Assembly (NCBI RefSeq): GCF_003688415.1
Contig: NZ_REFJ01000001.1
Span: 710,405 to 774,404 of the forward strand
Length of the DNA stretch: 64,000 nucleotides
Source of the DNA: Umboniibacter marinipuniceus
Lineage (GTDB): Bacteria; Pseudomonadota; Gammaproteobacteria; Pseudomonadales; DSM-25080
Reading direction: 5' to 3'
Shown here in pieces: positions 16,028 through 26,076 of this stretch. The stretch's first letter is position 1, and every line of letters starts with the position of its first letter. The position numbers and the translations under genes were made by a program. The notes beneath the pieces are model-generated. The model did no database searches, was not told where the DNA came from, and saw only the letters and a program-made list of their open reading frames with translations.

Positions 16028-18289
16028 ATGTCCCGTTACTGCGGAAGTAAAGATACAACGTCTCAACTTAATGCCGCGCAAGATTGGTTGGCCCGTTGTA
16101 TATACCAAAGAAAGTCGATATTCACCGATGATGCTATTTGGACGCTAGAAAATTTTCGAGCCTTAGATGAGAATTTTACAAATAGTCTAGATGAGGGCGA
16201 TGGTAAATATATAGAAAAGCTTGAAGCCTGCTTGTCAGAAACGGAAGGTCCAGTTAAGAAGTTGGTAGCCGAAATGACCTGGTTTATGGTGCTGTGTCTT
16301 AGTAATGCAGGTGTCATTTCTAAGCGTAAAAGCATAATGAACATATGGGCTTGGTCCGGTGAAGAGCTCGATATGGATTCGCCGTACCTATCAGATCAAA
16401 CCCTAAAGGGTATTGGTAGCGGCGGCCCTAGTTATAATGTTAACCGCTGGCGTGAATTGATTTACTTTATTCAGTTGGTTATCCGTCTGTTTGAGTACGA
16501 AGGTGAGGTGAAAACGATTTTTTCTGATGCCTGGGGATGTGCTGAATGGGTCGATCAGTTGGATGGCTATGGGCATCGGCAATTTCGCTATATGCTGCTT
16601 TATCTGCTGTTTCCAGATGTATACGAACGTATATTTAGTCGCTCAGAGAGGCAAAAAATTGTCCGAGGGTTTCTAGGGAAAACTCCCAAAGAAATACGGA
16701 AAATGACAGAGCTTGATATTGATAAGGCCATCCATAAAATCCGTACCGAACAGGAAAGAGAGCTAGAAAGCGATAAACTTGACTTCTATATTTCACCGCT
16801 TAAAGACGGCTGGATTGATCCCAAGGTTAAAGTCACATTATATGATGAGGCGCCAGAGCTAGAGGTCGACTTAGAGAAAAGACAAGCAACACTGTCTAAC
16901 GGCCCGCTCAATAGCATTTTATACGGCCCTCCTGGGACGGGTAAAACATACCAAACTTTGAATAGGGTTCTACGCATACTTGATCCGAAATTCCTGGAGG
17001 AAAACATCGAGAGTAGAGAGCGTTTAAAAGAGCGCTATGAACAGCTCAAAGCAGAGGGTCGTGTAGACTTTGTCACATTCCACCAAAGCTATGGGTATGA
17101 GGAGTTTATTGAAGGCTTACGAGCAGATACCGATGACAAGGGCCAAATCAGCTATAGAATTGAAGACGGTACATTCAAGGCCATCTGTATTAAAGCTCAG
17201 GCAGGTGTGGTTAATAACGATACATTAGATGCTTGTGTAAAAGCCTTTATCGCAGATATTGACGATAAAGAGCGCATAAAACTGAAAACCTCCACTAGTC
17301 GCGATTTCTATGTCGAATATCACGGTCATACCACATTACGCGTATTTCCTGTTGACAGTAAAAACGAAGACAATACGCGTGGCTACCCCGTATCCATTCA
17401 AAGCATAAAAAACCTCTATCGCGGTATCAACGTTGATAAGTTTTATAACAAATCTTACGTTAAAGGTGTTCTCCAGTATTTAATTACCCATTATCAGCTA
17501 CCAGCAACCTATCAGGCAACGGACAACGCAACCGGTAATTATGTATTGGTAGTCGACGAAATCAATCGGGGCAACATTTCAAAAATATTTGGTGAGCTTA
17601 TAACGCTCATAGAGCCTTCAAAACGTCTTGGCGAAGAAGAGGCGCTGACCGTAAGCCTGCCTTATTCAAAAGATGAGTTCGGAGTACCTAATAATCTATA
17701 CTTGGTGGGCACCATGAATACCGCTGACCGCTCGTTGGCGATGATGGATACGGCCCTCCGTCGCCGCTTTGATTTTATTGAAATGATGCCAAAACCCGAT
17801 GTGTTAGATAATGCGGAAGTCAAAGGCTGTAATTTAGAAGAGTTACTCTCGATAATGAACCAGCGGATAGAATACCTCTATGATCGCGAACATACTTTGG
17901 GTCATGCCTTTTTTATTCCGGTAAAGCGCGCCTTAGAGGAAAGTGAAGAGGCGGCTTGGCTAGCCCTGCAAAATGTATTCAGGAATAAAGTACTTCCGTT
18001 ACTTGAAGAGTACTTCTTTGAGGACTGGAGCAAAATACGTCTGGTATTAGGCGATAACCAGAAAAAAGATCCACGCCTACAGTTTGTGCTAGAAGACAAA
18101 CTCACCGGCAATTTAGATGCCCTGTTCGGTCAGAGCTATCAGTCAGATGAGTACAGTGACGCTCAAATGGCTTACAGCATAAACACAAACGCTTTTAAAC
18201 GGCCTAGTGCCTACAGCCAAATCATCAGCGGTGGGGAGATAGAGGAAGTACCCACTCAGAGCGTCAGCGAGGCCACTGTTGAATCATGA
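16028..18289 (+). CDS. mcrB: McrB-like AAA+ GTPase of a modification-dependent restriction system
   Basis: 753 residues. The AAA+ core has Walker A GPPGTGKT at 300-307, HQSYGYEEFIEGLR, Walker B VVDEINRGNISKIFGEL, and the sensor region GTMNTADRSLAMMDTALRRRFDF, including the NTAD motif that in McrB confers GTP preference. A specificity region of about 130 residues is inserted between Walker A and Walker B (about 385-510). The N-terminal 260 residues are not the methyl-DNA-binding domain of E. coli McrB and probably read a different target. McrB hexamers power DNA translocation for McrC cleavage. Ribosome site AGAAGGAAA; its stop overlaps mcrC. Confidence 0.88.
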   Translation: MSRYCGSKDTTSQLNAAQDWLARCIYQRKSIFTDDAIWTLENFRALDENFTNSLDEGDGKYIEKLEACLSETEGPVKKLVAEMTWFMVLCLSNAGVISKRKSIMNIWAWSGEELDMDSPYLSDQTLKGIGSGGPSYNVNRWRELIYFIQLVIRLFEYEGEVKTIFSDAWGCAEWVDQLDGYGHRQFRYMLLYLLFPDVYERIFSRSERQKIVRGFLGKTPKEIRKMTELDIDKAIHKIRTEQERELESDKLDFYISPLKDGWIDPKVKVTLYDEAPELEVDLEKRQATLSNGPLNSILYGPPGTGKTYQTLNRVLRILDPKFLEENIESRERLKERYEQLKAEGRVDFVTFHQSYGYEEFIEGLRADTDDKGQISYRIEDGTFKAICIKAQAGVVNNDTLDACVKAFIADIDDKERIKLKTSTSRDFYVEYHGHTTLRVFPVDSKNEDNTRGYPVSIQSIKNLYRGINVDKFYNKSYVKGVLQYLITHYQLPATYQATDNATGNYVLVVDEINRGNISKIFGELITLIEPSKRLGEEEALTVSLPYSKDEFGVPNNLYLVGTMNTADRSLAMMDTALRRRFDFIEMMPKPDVLDNAEVKGCNLEELLSIMNQRIEYLYDREHTLGHAFFIPVKRALEESEEAAWLALQNVFRNKVLPLLEEYFFEDWSKIRLVLGDNQKKDPRLQFVLEDKLTGNLDALFGQSYQSDEYSDAQMAYSINTNAFKRPSAYSQIISGGEIEEVPTQSVSEATVES

Positions 18290-19674
18290 AGGCATATACG
18301 ATCTTTGAATACGGACATATTACTGCAAAACCTGCCACGTCAGCCGTTCAGGTTAGTCAGAAAGGTTTCCGTTATTTAGAGAATCTAGCTCTAGATAGCA
18401 CTAACGCCGAATCTGGTTTTCTGAAATTAACAAAAATTAGTGGGCAGCGGGCAATTCAAGTGCGTAACTATGTAGGCGTTTTACAATTACCCACCACAGA
18501 GCAACTAGAAATCTTGCCCAAAATTGCAAAACTTGCACCGGCTTATGGTGATGGCTTTGTCGGGCAAAGTGCATCTTCAATAGCGGCCTTTAGTGAGTCG
18601 CGTTCAGCACTACTTAATATGCTTAGGTCTTTGAAATACTTCCGTCATATTGCTTCAGCAGAGTCATCGCTGGCGACATCAAAGCTGCCGCTGTTAGATA
18701 TATTCATTTCCCAATTCTTAGCCTCAGTCAACCAGCTAATAAAGCGTGGTTTACGTTCAGAATACCTGTCACGTGAAGATAATGTACTATTTCTAAAGGG
18801 TAAATTACTGCCGAGTAAACAGTTAAAACACAACCTTGTTAATAAGCAACGTTTCTATGTAGAGCAGGACGAATACCTGAATGATCGCCCAATAAACCGT
18901 TTGATTCATACTGCTTTAAAAAAAGTGGCCGCCTATACCCACGTCAACAGTCAACAGAAACTATGCCGTGAATTAAGCTTCGCCTTTTCCGATGTGCCTA
19001 CCAGCAAAAATGTGAAGCAGGATTTTGCAGTCGTAAAAATGACACGTGGCATGGAGTATTACCGTCAACCACTAGCCTGGGCTAAGTTAATTCTCGAAGG
19101 ATTAAGCCCGATAGCGATGGCGGGTCAGGCCAAAGGCATTTCATTGTTGTTTCCCATGGAGGCGGTTTTTGAGGCCTACGTAGCAAGAGTTTTAGCGGAG
19201 CAACTGCCGGCCCCTTATCGTTTGAATGAGCAGGCAAAGGGGGAAACGCAACACCTTGTAAGTTTTGGTGATAAAAATTGGTTCCGCTTAAAACCCGACT
19301 TGTTAATCAAGCAAGGCAAGTCCACCGTGCTAGTTATGGATACCAAATGGAAGCTGCTAGATAGCCAGAAGAATAACGGCACGGATAAGTTAGGTTTATC
19401 ACAGGCCGATTTTTATCAGATGTTTGCCTATGGACATAAATACTTACAAGGGGCGGGGGATATCGTGCTTATCTACCCCGCTACAGCAACCTTTAGCCAG
19501 CCTATAGAGTCCTGTTTTCAATTTAATGAAGGGGCGGGTGGTTCAAACCTGCGTTTATGGGTGGTCCCTTTTGATGTGGCCACTCCAACACCAAACGTTG
19601 CGCGCATGATGTGGCCAACAGCACTTCATGGCTTTAGCCCGGTACATGGAAAAAGCACATTGCAAATGGCATAG
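18286..19674 (+). CDS. mcrC: McrC-like nuclease subunit
   Basis: 462 residues, ATGA overlap with mcrB. The C-terminal nuclease centre reads RLKPDLL near 337, then VMDTKWK with D352 and K354, i.e. the PD-(D/E)xK arrangement of McrC. The N-terminal region (IFEYGHITAK...) and the middle segment (QDEYLNDRPINRLIH) match the general McrC architecture of a stalk that inserts into the McrB ring plus the nuclease domain. In known McrBC systems McrC stimulates McrB GTPase and cuts DNA between modified sites. Catalytic residues look intact. A 56-base gap to the methyltransferase suggests the operon continues. Confidence 0.88.
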   Translation: MKAYTIFEYGHITAKPATSAVQVSQKGFRYLENLALDSTNAESGFLKLTKISGQRAIQVRNYVGVLQLPTTEQLEILPKIAKLAPAYGDGFVGQSASSIAAFSESRSALLNMLRSLKYFRHIASAESSLATSKLPLLDIFISQFLASVNQLIKRGLRSEYLSREDNVLFLKGKLLPSKQLKHNLVNKQRFYVEQDEYLNDRPINRLIHTALKKVAAYTHVNSQQKLCRELSFAFSDVPTSKNVKQDFAVVKMTRGMEYYRQPLAWAKLILEGLSPIAMAGQAKGISLLFPMEAVFEAYVARVLAEQLPAPYRLNEQAKGETQHLVSFGDKNWFRLKPDLLIKQGKSTVLVMDTKWKLLDSQKNNGTDKLGLSQADFYQMFAYGHKYLQGAGDIVLIYPATATFSQPIESCFQFNEGAGGSNLRLWVVPFDVATPTPNVARMMWPTALHGFSPVHGKSTLQMA

Positions 19675-19730
19675 CACGGGGCGCTCACCAGACTGTCGTC
19701 AACAACCAAGAATGAATGAGATCGTAGTTA

Positions 19731-22454
19731 ATGAATATCACTCAAATTGAAGAAAACGTAAGATCATTACTCAATAGCATGAGTTCAGGTGACATGGAAC
19801 AATCAGATTTTATCTATGAGTTGCTATTGGCCTATGGTCACCGCAAGCAGTCGGTCACTCGTTTGCGCTCAGGGGAGCGTAACCTTTCCGCCAAAGATAA
19901 TAGCCCTCGCCACGATGAAATTATCTGGAAGCGCCATCTGTACTTCAAGCAGGTAGAAGGCGACGCCCTGCACACTGAAATTGACCAGATGCGCAAAGAA
20001 AAGCTGGTCACTACCAATAAGATTCGTTTTGTTATTGTCACCAATTTTGATCAGCTCTTGGCGGTCGATACCAAAACATCTGATTCACTGGATATCAACC
20101 TAAACGAGCTACCCAAGCAGTTTGACTTCTTCCTGCCTTGGGCGGGTATGGAAAAGGCGGTTTACCAAGGTGAAAACCCTGCAGATATAAAAGCTGCGGA
20201 AAAAATGGCAAAGCTGTTTGACCTTATCAAGGGTGATAACTTTGATGAGTCGAATAAAGACGATACCGAGGCGCTACACAACCTCAATGTCTTCTTAACT
20301 CGCCTACTCTTCTGTTTCTTTGCTGAAGATACCGAGATCTTTGCTGACAACCAATTTAGCCGTGCTATCGAGTCTCATACTAAAGACGATGGTAGTGATC
20401 TACCGGATTACTTGAACCGTTTGTTCTCTGTTTTAAATACCGCCGATGGGTACCGTGGCGAGCTACCCGATTATCTAGCCAGCTTTCCGTATGTGAATGG
20501 CGGCTTATTTGCCGATGATATTCTATCACCAGTATTTTCTGCCAAGGCTCGCCGCATGCTAATCGAATGCGGAAGTGAGCTGGACTGGTCTGATATCAAT
20601 CCCGATATTTTCGGCTCGATGATTCAGGCCGTGGTTCATCCAGACCAGCGCGGCGGTATGGGTATGCACTATACCTCGGTTTCCAATATCATGAAGGTGA
20701 TTGAACCGCTGTTTTTGAATGACTTTTACGAAGAGCTGGAAAAAGTTGAGAATAGTGCGACCAAACTGCACAAGCTGCAACAGCGCTTAGGTGAAATTAA
20801 AATATTCGACCCTGCCTGTGGTTCCGGAAACTTCCTGATTATTGCCTATAAAGAACTGCGCAAGCTTGAGATGGAGGTACTGAAACGCCTGCAAGAATTG
20901 TATGATGAAAAGCAAGATCTTAAGTCAGGTGTAATGGCTCAGGTTATTCAGCCTTTTTCGGTTATTAAACTGTCTCAATTTTACGGCATTGAGCTGGATG
21001 ACTTTGCCCATGAGGTCGCCATATTGTCTTTGTGGTTGGCTGAGCATCAGATGAATGTGGAGTTTAAGACTGAGTTTGGTGAAGTGCTACCATCTTTGCC
21101 ATTGCAGAAAGGTGGCAGCATTATTTGTGCTAATGCCACTCGTATCGAGTGGACTGATGTATGCAGTAATAAAGGTGAAATTTACATTCTTGGTAATCCT
21201 CCTTACTTAGGTCATAGCCTGCAAAGTAAAGATCAAAAGAATGATATTGAATTTGTATTCCAGGGAACATCAAATTATAAGAAACAAGACTACATCTCAT
21301 GCTGGTTTTATAAGGCTGCTTACTTTATCAACAAGGAAAGTAGTTTTTCTTTTGTTACAACTAACTCTCTATGTCAAGGGGCTCAGGTTGAAATTCTATG
21401 GCCAAAGCTATATGAAGCTGGTGTAGAGATTGGTTTTGCACATAAGAGCTTTAAGTGGAGTAACAATGCAAGGAGAAATGCAGGAGTCATTTGTTCCATT
21501 ATTGGAATGAGGCATAGCGCTGATAAGGTTAAAAGAATCTATTATCAAGGGGTTTCGGTAATTGTTGGAAACATAAACTCATACCTTGTTGATAGCTTGG
21601 ATACGATAGTTGTTAAAGCAACGAGGCCAATATCAGATTTGCCGAAAATGACTTCAGGCAATAAGCCTTTGGATGGTGGTTATCTCGTTCTGAGTCCAGA
21701 GGAAAAGGAGTGTTTGTTGGAAGAAGCTCCTAATGCCTCAAAATTTGTTAGAAGATTTATTGGATCAAGTGAATATATACGAGGGAACGAGCGATGGTGT
21801 CTCTGGATTAGTGATGATGAACGATTGGATGCCGAATCTATAGACCAGTTAAAGAGACGTTTTGATAAAGTTCGTGAGGTTAGGCTTAATGGAGGGAATA
21901 ATGCAAGAAATAAAGCTGATTCTCCGCATAAATTTGAGTTTGCAAATGAACCTGATAAATCTCAGATTATCGTACCTAGAGTTTCTTCGGAGAGGCGTGA
22001 ATATATTCCGGTCGGTTATCTAGATAATAATGTTGTGATTGCGGATTCCGCTCAAGTTTTGTTTGATCCAGACCCATATGTGTTTAGTTTGATTAACTCA
22101 AAAATGCACATGGTTTGGGTGGATGTGACTGCTGGGCGTTTGAAGTCAGATTATCGCTACTCTTCGCAATATAGCTATCACACGTTTCCTGTTCCTACTT
22201 TAAGTGAGTCTGATAAGAACGAGCTAAAGATTAGCGCGATGAATATTTTGTCGGCTAGAGCTAATTATCCAGAGAAAACTCTTGCCAAACTGTATGACCC
22301 AAATGAAATGCCAAAAGGCTTACGTGCGGCTCACGAAGAAAATGACAGAATTGTAGATTCGATTTACCGAAAGAAAGAGTTTATAAATGACGACGAGCGG
22401 TTAGCTGTATTATTTGAGCTGTATAAAAAAATGACAGGAGGTCAAAATGCCTAA
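19731..22454 (+). CDS. MmeI-like class I N6-adenine DNA methyltransferase
   Basis: 907 residues. Motif I is at 359-366 (FDPACGSGNF) and the catalytic motif IV is NPPY at 489-492, the order and sequence of gamma-class N6-adenine methyltransferases. A target-recognition region follows (about 640-850), where YIRGNERWCLWI and VPRVSSERREYIPVG resemble MmeI/PglX/DrmMI-type enzymes. The N-terminal 300 residues are helical and lack a recognisable MmeI PD-(D/E)xK nuclease, so nuclease activity probably comes from the neighbours. The middle section from about 21220 to 22260 is more AT-rich than its flanks, as expected for an exchanged specificity region. It overlaps the helicase gene by eight bases. 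Confidence 0.8.
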   Translation: MNITQIEENVRSLLNSMSSGDMEQSDFIYELLLAYGHRKQSVTRLRSGERNLSAKDNSPRHDEIIWKRHLYFKQVEGDALHTEIDQMRKEKLVTTNKIRFVIVTNFDQLLAVDTKTSDSLDINLNELPKQFDFFLPWAGMEKAVYQGENPADIKAAEKMAKLFDLIKGDNFDESNKDDTEALHNLNVFLTRLLFCFFAEDTEIFADNQFSRAIESHTKDDGSDLPDYLNRLFSVLNTADGYRGELPDYLASFPYVNGGLFADDILSPVFSAKARRMLIECGSELDWSDINPDIFGSMIQAVVHPDQRGGMGMHYTSVSNIMKVIEPLFLNDFYEELEKVENSATKLHKLQQRLGEIKIFDPACGSGNFLIIAYKELRKLEMEVLKRLQELYDEKQDLKSGVMAQVIQPFSVIKLSQFYGIELDDFAHEVAILSLWLAEHQMNVEFKTEFGEVLPSLPLQKGGSIICANATRIEWTDVCSNKGEIYILGNPPYLGHSLQSKDQKNDIEFVFQGTSNYKKQDYISCWFYKAAYFINKESSFSFVTTNSLCQGAQVEILWPKLYEAGVEIGFAHKSFKWSNNARRNAGVICSIIGMRHSADKVKRIYYQGVSVIVGNINSYLVDSLDTIVVKATRPISDLPKMTSGNKPLDGGYLVLSPEEKECLLEEAPNASKFVRRFIGSSEYIRGNERWCLWISDDERLDAESIDQLKRRFDKVREVRLNGGNNARNKADSPHKFEFANEPDKSQIIVPRVSSERREYIPVGYLDNNVVIADSAQVLFDPDPYVFSLINSKMHMVWVDVTAGRLKSDYRYSSQYSYHTFPVPTLSESDKNELKISAMNILSARANYPEKTLAKLYDPNEMPKGLRAAHEENDRIVDSIYRKKEFINDDERLAVLFELYKKMTGGQNA

Positions 22455-24387
22455 CCTAATCGATGTCACCTACGCCCAAACCGGCGAAAGCACCTCCACC
22501 AATGACATGGGGATGAGGGCCATGCAGGCTCGCGCCTATGAAGCCAGAGATAACCAATACTTATTGATCAAAGCACCACCGGCTTCTGGTAAGTCTCGTG
22601 CCCTGATGTTTATTGCCTTGGATAAACTCTATAACCAGGGTGTAAAAAAAGCCATTGTGGCGGTGCCTGAGCGCTCTATTGGCGGCTCCTTCGGTAACGA
22701 GCCATTAAGCAAATATGGCTTCTTTAGAGACTGGGAGCTTGAAGAGAAAAACAACCTATGTATCCCAGGTGGCGATGGCAATAACAGCAAGGTTAAGGCG
22801 CTAAAAGAGTTTGTTAAGGGTGACGACAAAATTTTGGTTTGCACCCATGCCACCTTGCGTTTCGCCTGTGCCGAGCTAGAAGATTCCGACTTTGATAATG
22901 TCCTGTTAGCGATTGATGAGTTTCACCATGTCTCAGCCGATGGTGAAAACGTATTGGGTGAAACTCTGCGCTCATTAATGGCCAATAGCAGCGCCCACAT
23001 TGTTGCCATGACTGGCTCTTACTTCCGTGGTGATAGCGTACCGGTGCTTTTACCGGAAGATGAAGCTAAGTTTGCCAAGGTCACGTTTAACTATTACGAG
23101 CAGCTAAATGGCTACCAGTATTTGAAATCCCTAGGTATTGGCTATCACTTTTATCAGGGCCGCTATACAGATGCCATTGATGAGGTATTAGATACCGATA
23201 AGAAAACCATCATTCATATCCCTAGTGTCAACTCGGGTGAATCCACCAAAGATAAGTACGATGAGGTGGATGCCATTATCGACTCCATTGGTGACTTTGT
23301 TGCCAAAGATAGTGAGACCGGCGTGATCACCATTAAGCGTAAGGGGGATGGCAAGCTGATTAAGATGGCCGACCTGGTGCATGACGACGCCAAAGATCGC
23401 GACAAGATTGTGGAGTATCTGCGCAATATTGATAGCGTGGATGATATGGACGTGATTGTTGCCCTAGGTATGGCTAAAGAAGGGTTTGACTGGTCTTACT
23501 GCGAGCACTCGTTAACGGTGGGTTATCGAGGCTCCCTCACTGAGGTGATCCAGATTATCGGCCGCTGTACCCGTGACAGCGACAACAAGACCCACGCGCA
23601 GTTTACCAACCTGATTGCTCAGCCTGATGCAGCGGATGATCAGGTCAAGATTGCCGTTAACAATATGCTCAAAGCCATTACTTGCTCGTTATTGATGGAA
23701 CAGGTTCTGGCTCCTAACTTCAAGTTTAAAACCAAGCTACCTGACGATGGTGAGGCTACACCACCTGGCACCATGAAAGTGGGCGGCTTTAAAGAACCAA
23801 GCACCCAGCGCACTAAAGATATTGTTGAGCAAGACCTGGCCGATTTGAAAGCGGCTATTTTGCAAGATGAAAAAATCATCGCTGCATCAGCCGGTGCGGT
23901 TGATCCTGAGGTGGTGAATAAGGTTCTGATCCCCAAGATCATTCAAACTAAATACCCTGACTTAACCGCCGAAGAGTTGGAAGAAGTGCGCCAGCATGTG
24001 GTGGTGGATTCAGCCGTTAGTGCTGGTGAGATTAAGGAAGAAGGCGATAAGAAATTCATCAAGATGGCGGATAAATTCGTCAATATTGACGATTTGAATA
24101 TCGACTTGATTGACAGCATCAACTCGTTCCAAAAAGCGTTTGAAATCTTATCTAAATCGGTTACGACCAATGTACTGAAACTGATTCAGGAGTCCATTGA
24201 ATCCACTCGTATTAAAATGGATTTTGAAGAGGTGAAAATTCTCTGGCCCAAGGTCAATGCCTTTGTAAAAGAGAAAGGCCGCCAGCCTGATTTGAACGCG
24301 GCAGATTTGATTGAGCGCCGCCTCGCTGAGTGCATCATCTGGATTAAAGAGCAGAAGCGCCAGAAGGCTCAAGAGGCAAATGCATAA
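22447..24387 (+). CDS. SF2 DEAD/DEAH-type helicase-like ATPase
   Basis: 646 residues. Walker A PPASGKS at 44-50; Walker B AIDEFHH at 155-161 (DEFH box); MTGS motif III near 194; a second RecA domain with motif VI QIIGRCTRDS at 369-378. This is a complete SF2 ATPase. The C-terminal stretch (about 600-646, WPKVNAFVKEKGRQPD...ERRLAECI) resembles a small helicase-associated domain. It overlaps the methyltransferase (8 bases) and the nuclease (1 base). Role: probably DNA translocation in a restriction-like complex, as in type I/III/DISARM systems; that is inference from context. Confidence 0.78.
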   Translation: MPNLIDVTYAQTGESTSTNDMGMRAMQARAYEARDNQYLLIKAPPASGKSRALMFIALDKLYNQGVKKAIVAVPERSIGGSFGNEPLSKYGFFRDWELEEKNNLCIPGGDGNNSKVKALKEFVKGDDKILVCTHATLRFACAELEDSDFDNVLLAIDEFHHVSADGENVLGETLRSLMANSSAHIVAMTGSYFRGDSVPVLLPEDEAKFAKVTFNYYEQLNGYQYLKSLGIGYHFYQGRYTDAIDEVLDTDKKTIIHIPSVNSGESTKDKYDEVDAIIDSIGDFVAKDSETGVITIKRKGDGKLIKMADLVHDDAKDRDKIVEYLRNIDSVDDMDVIVALGMAKEGFDWSYCEHSLTVGYRGSLTEVIQIIGRCTRDSDNKTHAQFTNLIAQPDAADDQVKIAVNNMLKAITCSLLMEQVLAPNFKFKTKLPDDGEATPPGTMKVGGFKEPSTQRTKDIVEQDLADLKAAILQDEKIIAASAGAVDPEVVNKVLIPKIIQTKYPDLTAEELEEVRQHVVVDSAVSAGEIKEEGDKKFIKMADKFVNIDDLNIDLIDSINSFQKAFEILSKSVTTNVLKLIQESIESTRIKMDFEEVKILWPKVNAFVKEKGRQPDLNAADLIERRLAECIIWIKEQKRQKAQEANA

Positions 24388-25601
24388 TGGATTTGGATGA
24401 GTTTCTTGAATTTGCCACTGCCAATGATGAGCTGGGACTACTAACCGTAAAGGCGAAAACCTCCGCGCCTACAGCCGATGAGCACCTGTTAGCTAAATTC
24501 AATGAGATTAATGATTTTGTAACCGCTAAGGGCCGCGAGCCAGAGCCGGATATGGCCAATGTACCTGAGTACATGCTGAATCAACGGCTAAATGCCATTC
24601 GTGATAATGCAGAGCAATGTGCTGCGTTAAGCGAATTTGATGCACATGGTCTTCTGCCTGCTATAGCGCTAGAAGAGGTGGCTGAACCTGAAGCTGAATA
24701 TGCGGTAGTGACCGAGCCTAAAGAAATAGAATCTTTAGATGATATTTTTTCTGATGATGCTTTAGGGTTGTTAGATGATGGTGCTGAAAGTATCTTTACG
24801 ATGAAGCATGTCCCCCAGTCTATTGATATGCCTAGCAAGATTGCTAAGCGCAAGCGATGTAAAGATTTTGAGCAATACGAAGATCTATTTAAAGCTTGTC
24901 ATGCCGATCTAAAATCGGGTGAACGTGAGCAACATAAGTTCACCGGCGAGCAACAAATTCAGCAGGGCCAGTTCTTCGTTCTACACGGTGTCATGTGTTA
25001 TGTCGCTGATACGGAAGAGCGTGTTAAGAAGAATGGTAAGGTCAATGCCAAATTACACCTCATCTTTGAAAACGGCACAGAATCTAATATGTTACTGCGG
25101 TCGTTAGCTACTGAACTGTATAAAGATGAAACGGGCAGGCGGGTAATGCCTAAATCAGAGAATGCTTTGGATGGAATGTTAGGCATCAAAGAGGATGATC
25201 AGGCATCTGGCTACATCTATATTCTCCAATCTTTGAGTGTTAATCCTGAGATTAGCTCAATCCAAAATCTATATAAAATTGGTTATGCCAATACCTCTGT
25301 TGAAAAGCGCATTGCTAATGCGGCCAAAGAACCAACCTACTTGATGGCCCCTGTACATCATGTTTCGTCATATCAATGTTTCAATATGAATGCCCAGAAG
25401 TTCGAAAACCTTCTGCACACGTTTTTTGGTAAAGCTTGCTTAGATATTGAAGTTGCAGATTCGACTGGAAAGATGTGCAAGCCTAGAGAGTGGTTCATTG
25501 CTCCGCTGAAGGCTATTGAGATGGCTATTCTACTATTGACTAACGGCGAAATTGTTCATTACAGGTATGACTTGGTATCTGAGCAAGTTGTTGAAAGGTG
25601 A
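24387..25601 (+). CDS. GIY-YIG (T5orf172/Mug113-type) nuclease
   Basis: 404 residues. The nuclease domain is C-terminal: GYIYIL at 275-280, LYKIGYAN around 295-302, VEKRI near 308, and KFENLLHTFF with the likely catalytic Glu, then REWF. The N-terminus (about 30-75, FNEINDFVTAKGREPEPD, then MLNQRLNAIRDN) repeats the small domain at the C-terminus of the helicase upstream. A middle region, 90-165, is acidic and probably linker. As the last gene of the five-gene operon it is the presumed DNA-cutting subunit for the methyltransferase/helicase part. No known restriction enzyme name can be given. Confidence 0.78.
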   Translation: MDLDEFLEFATANDELGLLTVKAKTSAPTADEHLLAKFNEINDFVTAKGREPEPDMANVPEYMLNQRLNAIRDNAEQCAALSEFDAHGLLPAIALEEVAEPEAEYAVVTEPKEIESLDDIFSDDALGLLDDGAESIFTMKHVPQSIDMPSKIAKRKRCKDFEQYEDLFKACHADLKSGEREQHKFTGEQQIQQGQFFVLHGVMCYVADTEERVKKNGKVNAKLHLIFENGTESNMLLRSLATELYKDETGRRVMPKSENALDGMLGIKEDDQASGYIYILQSLSVNPEISSIQNLYKIGYANTSVEKRIANAAKEPTYLMAPVHHVSSYQCFNMNAQKFENLLHTFFGKACLDIEVADSTGKMCKPREWFIAPLKAIEMAILLLTNGEIVHYRYDLVSEQVVER

Positions 25602-25749
25602 CGTCTTAGAGTGTATTGGCTCATTGGCACTGCACTCACACGATATTCCTAGCAATAATTGCTCCTCTATCGCTTCATATTTGACGCGAGTAGTTGGGAA
25701 CGGACAGGCGGAGCTAAAGGACTCTCCTCGCCTATTAAAGTAGATTACA

Positions 25750-26076
25750 CTAGGGCCTACGCCACTCACCATCTTCCAAATCATCTTTCCACTGCCACCA
25801 TACCCCTCTTTCTTTAAGAATCTTTTCTATATGGCGGTAATATCGGTAGCGATAGGACGGCTTATACTCGGAACAGTACTCGGATAAAAACCAGATATAG
25901 TGCTTTTTCTTAACACCGAACCTGACCGAGTCGATACCCCAGTGATCGAGGATAGCCTCGTGAATACGGTCGGCAGCAAGGAGTTTGGCATGGATCGCTG
26001 TTCTCGATCCTGTCGCTAACGCTCGTCGAGCGATGGATTTTTGTTTTTTGATAAAATGAGTAATAGCGCCGCTCAT
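25750..26076 (-). CDS. Small helical protein of the AlpA-integrase module
   Basis: 108 residues, basic N-terminal half (KKQKSIARRALATGSRTAIHAKLLAADRIHEAI) and an aromatic C-terminal half (YIWFLSEYCSEYKPSYRYRYYRHIEKIL). The pattern resembles a SAM-like core-binding domain of tyrosine recombinases without the catalytic part. It overlaps the integrase gene by four bases and is its downstream partner. It probably assists recombination, but no function is documented that I can cite. Confidence 0.55.
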   Translation of the reverse strand: MSGAITHFIKKQKSIARRALATGSRTAIHAKLLAADRIHEAILDHWGIDSVRFGVKKKHYIWFLSEYCSEYKPSYRYRYYRHIEKILKERGVWWQWKDDLEDGEWRRP

